A DNA stretch of 12,573 nucleotides, taken from NCBI GenBank assembly GCA_002314645.1, contig DCGS01000033.1, forward strand, positions 2,147-14,719, written 5' to 3'. A model generated the notes under the pieces. It was not told the origin of the DNA, did not search any database, and was given only the letters and a program-made list of their open reading frames with translations. The translations under genes were made by a program, and so were the position numbers. This DNA is from Ruminococcaceae bacterium UBA1772 (GTDB lineage Bacteria > Bacillota > Clostridia > Oscillospirales > Acutalibacteraceae). Of this stretch, positions 1-6,982 are shown piece after piece (position 1 is the stretch's first letter; every line of letters starts with the position of its first letter).

Positions 1-206
1 TACATCTTCTCTTCGTAGTCAACTGAGAGTGGGAAGAAATCTACGCCCTCTCTTGGCTTTGCTGAAGCTGTTACAGTACAGAGAACTGCTGTCTCACCGT
101 AACGAGCCATGATTGCTGCGTTTGCAAGGCCAGCCATTTTACCTGTCTCAAGTGAAAGTGGTCTGCCTGCAAGAGTAGTTTCATAAACCTTAAAGTTTTC
201 AAACAT
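1..206 (-). CDS. pnp: Polynucleotide phosphorylase, N-terminal part (runs off left edge)
   Basis: PNPase is the phosphate-dependent 3'-to-5' exoribonuclease of bacterial mRNA decay, a trimer with two RNase PH-like domains plus KH and S1 domains. Only the first 68 codons are in the window. They read as the start of the first RNase PH domain: a FENFKV opening, then GRPLSLETGKMAGLANAA, MARYGETAVLCTVTAS, and FFPLSVDYEEKM, all typical of the family. The ATG at 204-206 is preceded by AAGAGGT about eight bases upstream, a good ribosome site. It lies downstream of rpsO on the same strand, the usual rpsO-pnp order, separated by 226 bases carrying three hairpins and a possible weak promoter. The catalytic second half, KH and S1 domains are outside the window and cannot be judged. 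Confidence 0.95.
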   Translation of the reverse strand, partial: MFENFKVYETTLAGRPLSLETGKMAGLANAAIMARYGETAVLCTVTASAKPREGVDFFPLSVDYEEKM

Positions 207-245
207 GTCTTTTACCTCTTTTTCCTTAAATTTTGCAAGTCATGC

Positions 246-274
246 AATATATAAACACATTTTCCAAGAGGTAA
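246..274 (-). promoter_or_regulatory. Possible weak promoter for pnp
   Basis: On the minus strand TTACCT (269-274) and TATATT (246-251) are separated by 17 bases. The -10 matches the consensus at five of six positions, the -35 at only three. It lies about 40 bases upstream of the pnp start and beyond the large hairpin, so it would let pnp be transcribed independently of rpsO. AT-rich DNA produces such matches by chance, so this is tentative. Confidence 0.3.
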
Positions 275-285
275 GTTTTAGGGTT

Positions 286-334
286 TAGCAATAAATAAAA
301 AATCCGAAGATTTCGGGTTCTTTATTCACTGCTA
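286..334 (-). terminator. Long hairpin between rpsO and pnp (terminator or RNase III-type processing stem)
   Basis: Bases 286-308 can face 312-334 in one unbroken register of 23 positions around a three-base loop. Read as minus-strand RNA this gives 19 Watson-Crick pairs, three G-U wobbles (at 291/329, 293/327 and 300/320) and one A-C mismatch (303/317). Read as plus-strand RNA it has three A-C mismatches, so it seems built for the minus transcript. The inner part (CCGAA/TTCGG) is followed by a U-rich stretch, like an intrinsic terminator, but that stretch also pairs to extend the stem. The stem ends 79 bases upstream of the pnp start. The alternatives are a second rpsO terminator or a double-stranded processing site. 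Confidence 0.65.
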
Positions 335-350
335 TACCTTGAAAAAGGTA
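335..350 (-). other. Small hairpin in the rpsO-pnp spacer
   Basis: TACCTT (335-340) and AAGGTA (345-350) form a perfect six-pair stem with a four-base loop, directly abutting the longer hairpin at 286-334. It could stack on that hairpin or be incidental. I assign no function. Confidence 0.4.
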
Positions 351-391
351 CCTCTAGGAAGGGTTGTGCTTTTACCTTTAAATGCTAATTA

Positions 392-422
392 AGGCAGATA
401 ACACGAAATGTGTTACCTGCCT
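392..422 (-). terminator. Hairpin directly after rpsO
   Basis: Thirteen pairs between 392-404 and 410-422 enclose a five-base loop. As minus-strand RNA every position pairs, including one G-U wobble at 398/416; as plus-strand RNA that position is an A-C mismatch. It begins 10 bases after the rpsO stop. The tail that follows on the minus strand (TTAATTAGCATTT) is only moderately U-rich, so termination may be partial, leaving some read-through into pnp. It should also protect the rpsO mRNA 3' end. Confidence 0.7.
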
Positions 423-432
423 ATTTTGGGTC

Positions 433-696
433 TTACTTACGGAGACCGAGTCTTGAAACGATTGAACGGTAACGCTCAATGTCGTTCTTCTGCAAGTATG
501 CAAGAAGGTTACGTCTGTGACCTACCATCTTAAGAAGGCCTCTTCTTGAGTGATGGTCATGCTGATGAACACGAAGGTGTTCGTTAAGATCGTTAATTCT
601 CTTTGTAAGAACAGCAATCTGAACCTCTGGAGAACCAGTGTCTCCTTCATGTGTAGCATACTCAGCCATAATAGCCTGCTTCTCTGCCTGTGTCAT
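433..696 (-). CDS. rpsO: 30S ribosomal protein S15
   Basis: S15 binds 16S rRNA at a three-way junction early in 30S platform assembly and contributes to an intersubunit bridge. The protein carries the family signature throughout: HEGDTGSPEVQIAVLT, NDLNEHLRVHQHDHHSRRG, LLKMVGHRRNLLAYL, and a C-terminal SRLGLRK. I place the start at the ATG at 694-696 (87 residues, MTQAEKQ). A longer reading from GTG at 703-705 would begin inside the ribosome-binding site, because GAGGTG occupies 703-708 and sits six bases before the ATG. The family length is about 88-89 residues, so both are possible by length, but the ribosome site decides for ATG. The gene has its own promoter and a structured leader that may be autoregulatory. 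Confidence 0.97.
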   Translation of the reverse strand: MTQAEKQAIMAEYATHEGDTGSPEVQIAVLTKRINDLNEHLRVHQHDHHSRRGLLKMVGHRRNLLAYLQKNDIERYRSIVSRLGLRK

Positions 697-790
697 TCTT
701 TTCACCTCATTTAAAATAGTATTCCAGTTTCCCAGGGTACGGTAAAGGTGAACACCAAAAATGGTATACGCCGTCCTCCGAGAAAAAGGC
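697..790 (-). promoter_or_regulatory. Structured rpsO leader, candidate S15 autoregulatory element
   Basis: The roughly 94-base leader can fold as follows on the minus strand. Bases 771-776 pair with 736-742 (six pairs, one bulge at 738). Inside this, 762-767 pairs with 752-757 around a UUUU loop. The remaining loop segment UUCACCUU (745-752) can pair over eight bases, one of them a wobble, with the ribosome-binding site GAGGUGAA (701-708). That would be a pseudoknot hiding the start of rpsO. In E. coli S15 is known to repress its own mRNA by stabilising a pseudoknot at the ribosome site, and different S15 leader designs exist in other bacteria. The fold here was found by eye and S15 binding is inferred. 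Confidence 0.5.
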
Positions 791-796
791 TTATAA

Positions 797-825
797 ATGA
801 TAACATATACTTATATAAAAGTAAA
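797..825 (-). promoter_or_regulatory. rpsO promoter
   Basis: Minus-strand TTTACT (-35, 820-825), a 17-base spacer and TATCAT (-10, 797-802), with TG one base upstream of the -10 (extended -10). It begins three bases after the ribF stop codon, so rpsO is expressed independently of the upstream operon. Transcription should start near 790. Confidence 0.7.
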
Positions 826-828
826 GTT

Positions 829-1719
829 TTATTTTTTTCGACTTTTAACTGCCGCAACATCGGCATTTATTTGAGCATAAAGTTCTTCAATTGAATCAAA
901 CTTTTTCTCAGGTCTCATAAACCCAAGAAGAGACACGGTAATATGCTTTCCGTAAAGGTCACCACTAAAATCAATAATAAAGGTTTCACTAGAAACATAG
1001 CCCGTTCCAATTGTTGGTCTAACGCCTATGTTTGTGAGCGATGCATATTCTATTCCATCAACAGTGGTTGTACTCTCATACACACCGAATTTTGGAATTG
1101 CCATGTTTTCTGGCAAAAGCTGATTAATTGTTGGTATGCCCATTGAACGACCACGCTTGTCTCCATCTACGACAAGTCTGTCATAGGAGTAAGGTCGTCC
1201 AAGCATGCGGTTTGCAAGTTCTATGTCGCCCTCAAAAATTGCTTTTCTAATGCGAGTTGAACTAACAGGCTCCGAGTCAAGGATTGTTGCAGGAGCCATG
1301 AAAAACTCAATGCCCTTCTTTTCACAAAGGGACTGAAGAAGCGCTGGGGTTCCCTTCCCCTTAGCACCAAAGCTGTAGTTAAAGCCACAGCAAACGCCCT
1401 TTGCATTCAGCATTGACAAAAGAACCTCTTCAAAAAACTTTTCAGGTTCCATGTCTTTAAGAGAGAGGAAGTCAAGGTTGCAAATTTCTGCACCCGTACT
1501 ACTGAACGCATCCTCTTTTACTTTTCCCATTAAAAGTTCCTTTGGCGATTCACCAGTGAGGTACTTCATAGGATGCTCGGTGAAAGTGGCAATTACAAGT
1601 TTAGATCCAAGTCTTTTTGCCATGTCAGAAGCAGCGTTAATGACTGCCATATGTCCTATATGAAGTCCATCAAAATTGCCAAGAGCAACGACCGAACCTT
1701 TTTCCTGTAAAACTTCCAC
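829..1719 (-). CDS. ribF: Bifunctional riboflavin kinase / FAD synthetase
   Basis: RibF phosphorylates riboflavin to FMN and adenylates FMN to FAD in the cytoplasm. The N-terminal nucleotidyltransferase half shows GNFDGLHIGH (residues 14-23, the HxGH-type motif), FNYSFGAKGKG (113-123) and the SSTRIR motif (153-158). The C-terminal kinase half shows GRPYSYDRLVVDGDKRGR (174-191), GIPTIN (194-199, in place of the common PTAN), NIGVRPT (230-236), ETFIIDFSGDLYGK (245-258) and FMRPEKKFDS (267-276). Its 296 residues are slightly short of the usual 305-315. The start is GTG at 1717-1719, chosen because AAGGTG lies five bases upstream at the end of truB; four bases separate it from the truB stop. No FMN riboswitch is visible in front of it, so it relies on operon transcription. 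Confidence 0.95.
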   Translation of the reverse strand: MEVLQEKGSVVALGNFDGLHIGHMAVINAASDMAKRLGSKLVIATFTEHPMKYLTGESPKELLMGKVKEDAFSSTGAEICNLDFLSLKDMEPEKFFEEVLLSMLNAKGVCCGFNYSFGAKGKGTPALLQSLCEKKGIEFFMAPATILDSEPVSSTRIRKAIFEGDIELANRMLGRPYSYDRLVVDGDKRGRSMGIPTINQLLPENMAIPKFGVYESTTTVDGIEYASLTNIGVRPTIGTGYVSSETFIIDFSGDLYGKHITVSLLGFMRPEKKFDSIEELYAQINADVAAVKSRKK

Positions 1720-1723
1720 TTTT

Positions 1724-2614
1724 TCACCTTCTTATATAGAGTCTTGTCATCTTCAAAGCGCCTAACTGCGTGTCTGCGGTGCCAAGACCTAAGAATATTT
1801 CGTCTGGAGAATAGACTCTGTAAAGTCCATCGGCTTTACAGTCCTTGATTCTTTCCAAATTTAAAGATCCACCGTTCTGGAATCTTTGTGCTTGTCCAGC
1901 ACTCACAAATGCCTTAGGATAAGCATCCATGACCTCATCAACAGAGTGGATGAGACTGTCTACAGTGCCTTCAAGAACCGCCTTTTCAAGCTCCTCAAAG
2001 GTAACTGAGTTCTGAATTTCAAAACCAGATGATTTGGTACGTCTAAGGCTGAGCATAACTGCTCCGCATCCGAGCATTTTACCAATATCATCAATTAAAG
2101 TTCTAACGTATGTACCCTTGCTACATTCTACCTCAACAATGTAGTCATTGTCCTCCTTGTGGGTGACAATGAGCTCGTAAATTGTGGCGGGGCGAGCTTC
2201 ACGCTCAACCTCTACGCCACGGCGTGCAAGGTCATACATGCGTACGCCGTCTTTCTTTATTGCAGAATACATTGGTGGCACCTGCATAATGTCGCCCTTG
2301 AAGTTTTCAGCGGCAGCTAAAACTTCAGAAGCGGTGACATTCACCTCACACTCGCCCGTTACTGTTCCAGTAATGTCGAGTGTGTCCGTGGTGACACCAA
2401 GTCTCATTTCTGCAATATATCTTTTTCTGCCGTCTGGCAGAAAATCAAGAAAGCGAGTTGCGCCCCCAAGCATTATTGGAAGCACGCCTGTGGCCATAGG
2501 GTCAAGCGTTCCGCAGTGCCCCGCCTTCTTTTCTCCGCATATTCTGCGGACCTTTGCAACAGCCACGAAGGAAGTAATTCCTTCCGGTTTGTCTATAATT
2601 AAAAATCCTGTCAT
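1724..2614 (-). CDS. truB: tRNA pseudouridine(55) synthase TruB
   Basis: TruB isomerises U55 in the T loop of nearly all tRNAs. Visible signatures are DKPEGITSF (residues 8-16), GHCGTLDPMATGVLP (32-46) with catalytic aspartate D38, RYIAEMRLGVTTDTLD, QVPPMYSAIKKDGVRMYDLAR, and CSKGTYVRTLIDDIG, followed by a short C-terminal PUA-like end. I set the start at ATG 2612-2614 (296 residues, MTGFLIIDKPEG). An in-frame ATG 48 bases upstream would add residues that do not resemble the family and would overlap nrnA. GAGAG at 2623-2627 is a modest ribosome site eight bases before the chosen ATG. One base separates it from the nrnA stop, suggesting translational coupling. Confidence 0.95.
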   Translation of the reverse strand: MTGFLIIDKPEGITSFVAVAKVRRICGEKKAGHCGTLDPMATGVLPIMLGGATRFLDFLPDGRKRYIAEMRLGVTTDTLDITGTVTGECEVNVTASEVLAAAENFKGDIMQVPPMYSAIKKDGVRMYDLARRGVEVEREARPATIYELIVTHKEDNDYIVEVECSKGTYVRTLIDDIGKMLGCGAVMLSLRRTKSSGFEIQNSVTFEELEKAVLEGTVDSLIHSVDEVMDAYPKAFVSAGQAQRFQNGGSLNLERIKDCKADGLYRVYSPDEIFLGLGTADTQLGALKMTRLYIRR

Positions 2615-2615
2615 G

Positions 2616-3581
2616 TTAAACACTCTCACGTGGAAGGGAAAGTTCATCTGCAATAGCATCAAGGAGAATTTGAAGAGACTCTTTTAAATCCTCTTTTGCA
2701 TCGCAGCCAGCAGCACGCACGTGTCCGCCGCCACCAAGAAGGCTGCACACGTAAGATGCATCAACAGGCTCGTGAGTTCTAAGGGAAATTTTGAAAGTGC
2801 CGTTTTCACGTTCCTTCATTGTAATTCCCACAACTACGCCCTCCATTTGTCTTGAAGTAGCAGTAATTGCATCTGTGCACTCACTTGTTGTGCCTGTTCT
2901 TTTGAACATTTCCTGTGTCACAGTTAAAACAGATACTTTGCCGCCGAAATAGAATTTCATGTTAGAAAGAACCTCTGTTAAAAGGCGGAAGTATTCTATA
3001 GATTTTGTTTCAAACATAAGGGTATTAACCCCAGCATTGTCTGCACCAAGGTCAATTAAATCTGCAGCCGCTCTATAGCACTCAGAATTTGCATTCTGGT
3101 ATCTGAAACAACCTGTGTCTGTTGAAATTCCTGTGTAAAGAGAATTTGCAATAGGCTCTGTTATTTCAGCACCCATTTCAACAAGAATTCTGTAGAGAGT
3201 AAGGGCGCATGCACCGTCATCAGCACAAAGGTGGAGTTCTTTGGCATAAGCGCGATTCGTGCCGTGGTGGTCAATACATAAATCAACCTTGTCTGCGTAG
3301 ACTGAAAGCTTCTCTCCAAGAAGAGAAGTATCAGCAACGTCTACTGCAACAATGTATGATGGTTCAAAGTCCTGCTCTTTGATGTTTTCAAAGAGGAATT
3401 CATACTTCTTAGGTATTACTTCAGAATTTACAACCTTTGCATTCTTGCCCATGTTCTGAAGGACTATGCAAAGTGCAGTTCCAGTACCTAAAGTGTCTCC
3501 ATCAGGGCTTTTGTGGGTTAATATAAGAAAATTGTCCTGTTCTTTTAGTATTTCTATTACTCTTTTAGAATCAATTCTCAT
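2616..3581 (-). CDS. nrnA: DHH-family oligoribonuclease / pAp phosphatase (NrnA type)
   Basis: This is a DHH-DHHA1 phosphoesterase. The family degrades nano-RNAs of a few nucleotides, and many members also dephosphorylate pAp. Metal-binding motifs are in order: THKSPDGD (residues 22-29), DVAD (81-84), DHH (104-106), and STDTG (153-157). The C-terminal DHHA1 domain ends with the substrate-binding GGGGHVRAAGC (283-293). At 321 residues it has normal length. ATG at 3579-3581 overlaps the rbfA stop as ATGA, with GGGAGG about seven bases upstream. It shares this operon with pnp, whose short products it could finish; that link is inferred. Substrate preference (nano-RNA, pAp or cyclic dinucleotide breakdown products) cannot be read from the sequence. 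Confidence 0.93.
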   Translation of the reverse strand: MRIDSKRVIEILKEQDNFLILTHKSPDGDTLGTGTALCIVLQNMGKNAKVVNSEVIPKKYEFLFENIKEQDFEPSYIVAVDVADTSLLGEKLSVYADKVDLCIDHHGTNRAYAKELHLCADDGACALTLYRILVEMGAEITEPIANSLYTGISTDTGCFRYQNANSECYRAAADLIDLGADNAGVNTLMFETKSIEYFRLLTEVLSNMKFYFGGKVSVLTVTQEMFKRTGTTSECTDAITATSRQMEGVVVGITMKERENGTFKISLRTHEPVDASYVCSLLGGGGHVRAAGCDAKEDLKESLQILLDAIADELSLPRESV

Positions 3582-3931
3582 TTGTTTCCTCCCGATACAT
3601 CATGAAGCTTCTGCATGATTTCCATTCCGTGTTCAACGGAATCGTCACCTATGAACTTAAGCTCAGGAGCCTTGCGGAGATGAAGGTTGTGTCCAACCTC
3701 TCCGCGGATGTAGCCAGCGGCTCCGTTAAGTGCCTTAGCTGCTTCCTTTGCCTCCTCAATGCCACCGAGAGAACTAATATAAACCTTTGCAGAGGATAGA
3801 TCGCCAGATACGTTTACACGTACAACTGTTAAGAACTTATCTGCAACACGTGGATCCTTTACATCCTTCATGACTGCAATAATTTCACGTCTAATATCCT
3901 CAGCAATTCTATCTTTGTTATGTCCAGGCAT
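3578..3931 (-). CDS. rbfA: 30S ribosome-binding factor A
   Basis: RbfA is a small KH-fold protein that binds the 30S neck near the 5' end of 16S rRNA and assists late maturation, including growth in the cold. The 117-residue product shows the family pattern: RIAEDIRREIIAVMKDVKDPR near the N-terminus, VTVSGDLSSAKVYIS-like central strand (here VRVNVSGDLSSAKVYISSLG), and LHLRKAPELKFIGDDSVEHGMEI near the end. The ATG at 3929-3931 has GGAGG about seven bases upstream and lies 12 bases after infB. Its stop overlaps the nrnA start by four bases. In Bacillus subtilis ylxP sits between infB and rbfA; it is absent here. Confidence 0.95.
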   Translation of the reverse strand: MPGHNKDRIAEDIRREIIAVMKDVKDPRVADKFLTVVRVNVSGDLSSAKVYISSLGGIEEAKEAAKALNGAAGYIRGEVGHNLHLRKAPELKFIGDDSVEHGMEIMQKLHDVSGGNK

Positions 3932-3943
3932 ATTATTGCCTCC

Positions 3944-6403
3944 TTAGTCTTCTCTGTATTCCTCTGTAATGAAGGCTTCGAAAATGTCGCCTTCCTTAAT
4001 GTCGTTGAACTTAGTAAGACCGATACCACATTCGTAACCAGCAGCAACCTCTTTTGCGTCATCTTTGAATCGCTTAAGAGAAGCCATTTCATCTTCAGCA
4101 ATGATAATACCGTCACGAACTACGCGGATTTTAGCATTTCTCTGGATTTTACCGTCAAGAACGTAAGAACCTGCAATAGTACCAGCACTTGAAATTTTGA
4201 ATACGTTACGTACTTCAGCGCGTCCAATGTCAACGTCTCTGAACTTAGGAGCAAGCATACCCTTAATAGCTGCTTCAATTTCTTCAATGCAGTCGTAAAT
4301 AATTCTGTAGCAACGGATGTCTACGCCATCACGTTCAGCATTTGTTGAAGCTGCAGCATCTGGTCTAACGTTGAAGCCTACAATAATTGCATTAGATGCA
4401 TTAGCAAGCATTACGTCAGAGTCAACAATACCACCTACTGCTCCGTGAATTACACGTACGCGAACCTCGTCATTTGAGAGCTTCTCAAGACTCTGACGAA
4501 CGGCTTCAACTGAGCCCTGAACGTCAGCCTTAACAATGATATTGAGGTCTTTGAGTTCACCCTCTTTAAGAGATGCAAAGAGGTTATCAAGAGTAACCTT
4601 CTGCATTGAGTTGAACTGCTCTTCCTTCTGAGCTGTCTTACGCTGCTCAACGAGTTCACGAGCAAGACGCTCGTCTGATACTGCGTCGAAAATATCGCCA
4701 GCCTGAGGTGCTTCCTGAAGACCTGTAATTTCAACAGGAACTGAAGGACCTGCCTCTTTAAGAGTTCTGCCGTTTTCGTTTGTCATTACACGAACACGAC
4801 CTACTGCTGTACCAGCAACAATGATGTCGCCCTGGCGAAGAGTACCGTTCTGAACGAGTACTGTAGCAATTGGACCACGGCCCTTATCAAGACGTGCTTC
4901 AATTACTGAACCCTTAGCAGCTCTGTTAGGGTTAGCCTTGAGTTCAAGCATTTCTGCAACAAGAAGTACTGACTCAAGAAGTTTATCAAGATTCATACCA
5001 GTCTTTGCTGAAACAGGAACACAAATTGTGTCGCCGCCCCACTCTTCTGGAATGATTTCATGCTCAGTAAGCTGCTGCATAATCTTGTCAACAGTTGAGC
5101 CTGGTTTATCCATCTTGTTAATTGCAACAATGATTGGAATATCTGCAGCCTTTGCGTGGTTAATAGCCTCAATTGTCTGTGGCATGATACCGTCGTCTGC
5201 AGCAACTACAAGAATGGCAATATCTGTAGCCTTAGCACCACGAGCACGCATAGATGTGAATGCAGCGTGTCCTGGAGTGTCAAGGAATGTAATCTTCTGT
5301 CCGTTAATTTCAGTTCTGTAAGCACCAATTGCCTGTGTAATACCACCAGCCTCAGTGTCAGTAACTGCTGTGTGACGAATTGCGTCAAGGATTGAAGTCT
5401 TACCATGGTCAACGTGTCCCATAACGCAAACTACTGGGTCACGTGGAAGAAGATCTGTCTCATCGTCTTCAGTAGCGTCAATGATTCTGTCTTCAATTGT
5501 AACAACAACTTCTTTTTCAACCTTAGCATCGAATTCACCTGCAATAATTTCTACAGTGTCAAAGTCGAGCATGTCGTTAATAGAAGCCATCTGTCCAAGC
5601 ATGAAGAGCTTTTTAATAACTTCAGCTGCAGTTGCGTGAAGGAGTTCTGCTACGCCGCCAACTGTAAGTCCCTCTTCAGGAACAGTAATAACGAGGTGCT
5701 TCTTCTTACGCTCAGCCTCAATTCTCTTCATACGATCAGCCTCAGACTCACGCTTCTTAGAACGCATGCCCTGCTGCTTTCTATACTGCTTAGACTTCTG
5801 GTTAAGCTTCTGCTTACCAAGATTTACACGGTCGTTGTTACGAGCCTCAGGTGAAAGGTTGTCATACTTCTCGTTGTACTTTTCAAGGTCAACGTTCTGA
5901 GAACGAGTATCAATTGTTCTAGCTTCACCCTTAGTTCTAGCCTGCATTGGCTTGTTAGATTCCTTGTCAGGATTCTTTTTCTTGAATGGGTGCATGTTAT
6001 TTGTCTCATTCTTCTTAAGAGCAGCCTTTACATCCTCTGAAGGTTCAGCCTTCTTTGTAGGAATTGCTTCCTTCTTCTGTGGCTTCTCTGTCTTTTCAGC
6101 CTTCTCAGCCTTCTTCTCCTCTGCCTTTGGAGCAGGAGCCGCAGCCTCTTCCTTCTTAGGTTCCTCAGCCTTAGCCTTTGGAGCTTCCTTTGGCTTCTCC
6201 TCTGCCATTGCAAAGTAGGCGTCAAAGTTCTCCACCTGATTTGTCTGTGTAAAATGTTCAAATACAATGTTAAGCTCTTCATCTGTAAGAGCAGTCATAT
6301 GCTTCTTTGGATCATCGTAGAATTTGCCGAGTAATGTTACGACGTCTTTACTTGGTTGATCAAAGTCTTTAGCAACTTCGTGTACTCTGTACTTTATTTC
6401 CAT
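3944..6403 (-). CDS. infB: Translation initiation factor IF-2
   Basis: IF2 is the GTPase that brings fMet-tRNA to the 30S subunit and promotes subunit joining. The 819-residue protein begins with an IF2 N-terminal module (about 1-52). A charged low-complexity linker rich in Lys, Glu, Ala and Pro (about 67-130) follows, then a basic stretch and a second IF2_N module (about 237-285). The G domain shows GHVDHGKT (329-336), GGITQAIGAY (353-362), DTPGH (375-379), NKMDKP (429-434) and SAKTG (465-469). Domains II, III and C2 follow, ending with the fMet-tRNA-binding C-domain. The start ATG at 6401-6403 has AGGGGG about nine bases upstream; 13 bases separate it from ylxQ. Shorter IF2 isoforms from internal starts occur in some bacteria, but I see no decisive internal ribosome site. 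Confidence 0.98.
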   Translation of the reverse strand: MEIKYRVHEVAKDFDQPSKDVVTLLGKFYDDPKKHMTALTDEELNIVFEHFTQTNQVENFDAYFAMAEEKPKEAPKAKAEEPKKEEAAAPAPKAEEKKAEKAEKTEKPQKKEAIPTKKAEPSEDVKAALKKNETNNMHPFKKKNPDKESNKPMQARTKGEARTIDTRSQNVDLEKYNEKYDNLSPEARNNDRVNLGKQKLNQKSKQYRKQQGMRSKKRESEADRMKRIEAERKKKHLVITVPEEGLTVGGVAELLHATAAEVIKKLFMLGQMASINDMLDFDTVEIIAGEFDAKVEKEVVVTIEDRIIDATEDDETDLLPRDPVVCVMGHVDHGKTSILDAIRHTAVTDTEAGGITQAIGAYRTEINGQKITFLDTPGHAAFTSMRARGAKATDIAILVVAADDGIMPQTIEAINHAKAADIPIIVAINKMDKPGSTVDKIMQQLTEHEIIPEEWGGDTICVPVSAKTGMNLDKLLESVLLVAEMLELKANPNRAAKGSVIEARLDKGRGPIATVLVQNGTLRQGDIIVAGTAVGRVRVMTNENGRTLKEAGPSVPVEITGLQEAPQAGDIFDAVSDERLARELVEQRKTAQKEEQFNSMQKVTLDNLFASLKEGELKDLNIIVKADVQGSVEAVRQSLEKLSNDEVRVRVIHGAVGGIVDSDVMLANASNAIIVGFNVRPDAAASTNAERDGVDIRCYRIIYDCIEEIEAAIKGMLAPKFRDVDIGRAEVRNVFKISSAGTIAGSYVLDGKIQRNAKIRVVRDGIIIAEDEMASLKRFKDDAKEVAAGYECGIGLTKFNDIKEGDIFEAFITEEYRED

Positions 6404-6416
6404 ACGTTATCCCCCT

Positions 6417-6725
6417 TTAGTTATTTTCTAGGAGTTCCATAAGCTTCTTTGCAAAGCCCTCATCCTCAATGGCGAAAACCGCTGACTTTAAGTGTGTAGC
6501 AATCCATATTTCTTCCATTGTGTAATTCGTCTGAATACAAGGGATGTTTCTTCCGTTATAAGTAGTTGTTCTTTGGAACTCATCTTTTAATCTATCTGAC
6601 GCATCTATCGTCAGGAAAATTGCTTTTGCTTTATTCTTTGTAATTGACCCGAATGCGGCATCGTGTCCACTCTGGAACTTTCCCGCTCTTCTACAAAGGC
6701 CAAGCATTGAAAGAAATTTATCCAT
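6417..6725 (-). CDS. ylxQ: L7Ae-family RNA-binding protein YlxQ
   Basis: A 102-residue protein of the L7Ae/L30e fold, whose members bind kink-turn RNA. The opening LSMLGLCRRAGKFQSGHDA and the stretch KAKAIFLTIDASDRLKDEF are typical of the YlxQ group found between nusA and infB in Firmicutes. Its physiological role is poorly defined; the location suggests a ribosome or RNA-binding function. The ATG at 6723-6725 shares one base with the ylxR stop (TAATG). A GGAGG lies 13 bases upstream, rather far, so translation probably depends on coupling to ylxR. Confidence 0.9.
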   Translation of the reverse strand: MDKFLSMLGLCRRAGKFQSGHDAAFGSITKNKAKAIFLTIDASDRLKDEFQRTTTYNGRNIPCIQTNYTMEEIWIATHLKSAVFAIEDEGFAKKLMELLENN

Positions 6726-6982
6726 TATTTAAGTTCTGCCTCCATACGGTCGTATATGTCGTCTGGAATCTGCGATGAAAACTCTCTTTCAAACCTTCTT
6801 GCCTTACGAGCCTTCTGGAAGCACTCAACATCCTTGCAAATGTAAGCGCCTCTTCCAGGAGCCTTTCCTGTAAGGTCAAGCGAAATGTCCCCGCTCTTAT
6901 TCTTAACAACTCTAACGAGTTCATTCTTAGGCTTCATTTCCATGCATCCAAGACAACGTCTAAGTGGAACTTTTTTCTGCAT
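6725..6982 (-). CDS. ylxR: YlxR (RnpM-type) RNA-binding protein
   Basis: An 85-residue DUF448/YlxR protein. It shows the conserved N-terminal RRCLGCMEMKPKNELVRVV and the GRGAYIC motif (around residues 43-49) that defines the family; the two pairs of cysteines may matter structurally. YlxR homologues sit between nusA and ylxQ/infB in most Firmicutes. In Bacillus subtilis the protein has been linked to RNase P modulation (RnpM) and to expression of metabolic genes; whether that holds here is inference. The ATG at 6980-6982 overlaps the nusA stop by one base (TAATG), so the two are probably translationally coupled. Confidence 0.92.
   Translation of the reverse strand: MQKKVPLRRCLGCMEMKPKNELVRVVKNKSGDISLDLTGKAPGRGAYICKDVECFQKARKARRFEREFSSQIPDDIYDRMEAELK

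Noticed and set aside
1720..1740. FMN riboswitch in front of ribF
   Set aside because: Only four bases separate truB from ribF; there is no room for a riboswitch.
2615..2662. Longer truB start adding 16 residues
   Set aside because: The extension overlaps nrnA and the family begins at about MTGFLIIDKP, which has its own ATG.
2184..2687. 167-codon open frame on the plus strand opposite truB and the nrnA end
   Set aside because: It is antisense to two well-recognised genes, has no ribosome site and reads as Ser/Arg-rich low-complexity sequence.
5405..5854. 149-codon plus-strand open frame opposite infB
   Set aside because: It mirrors conserved IF2 codons, is Leu/Asn/Ser-biased and shows no family features.
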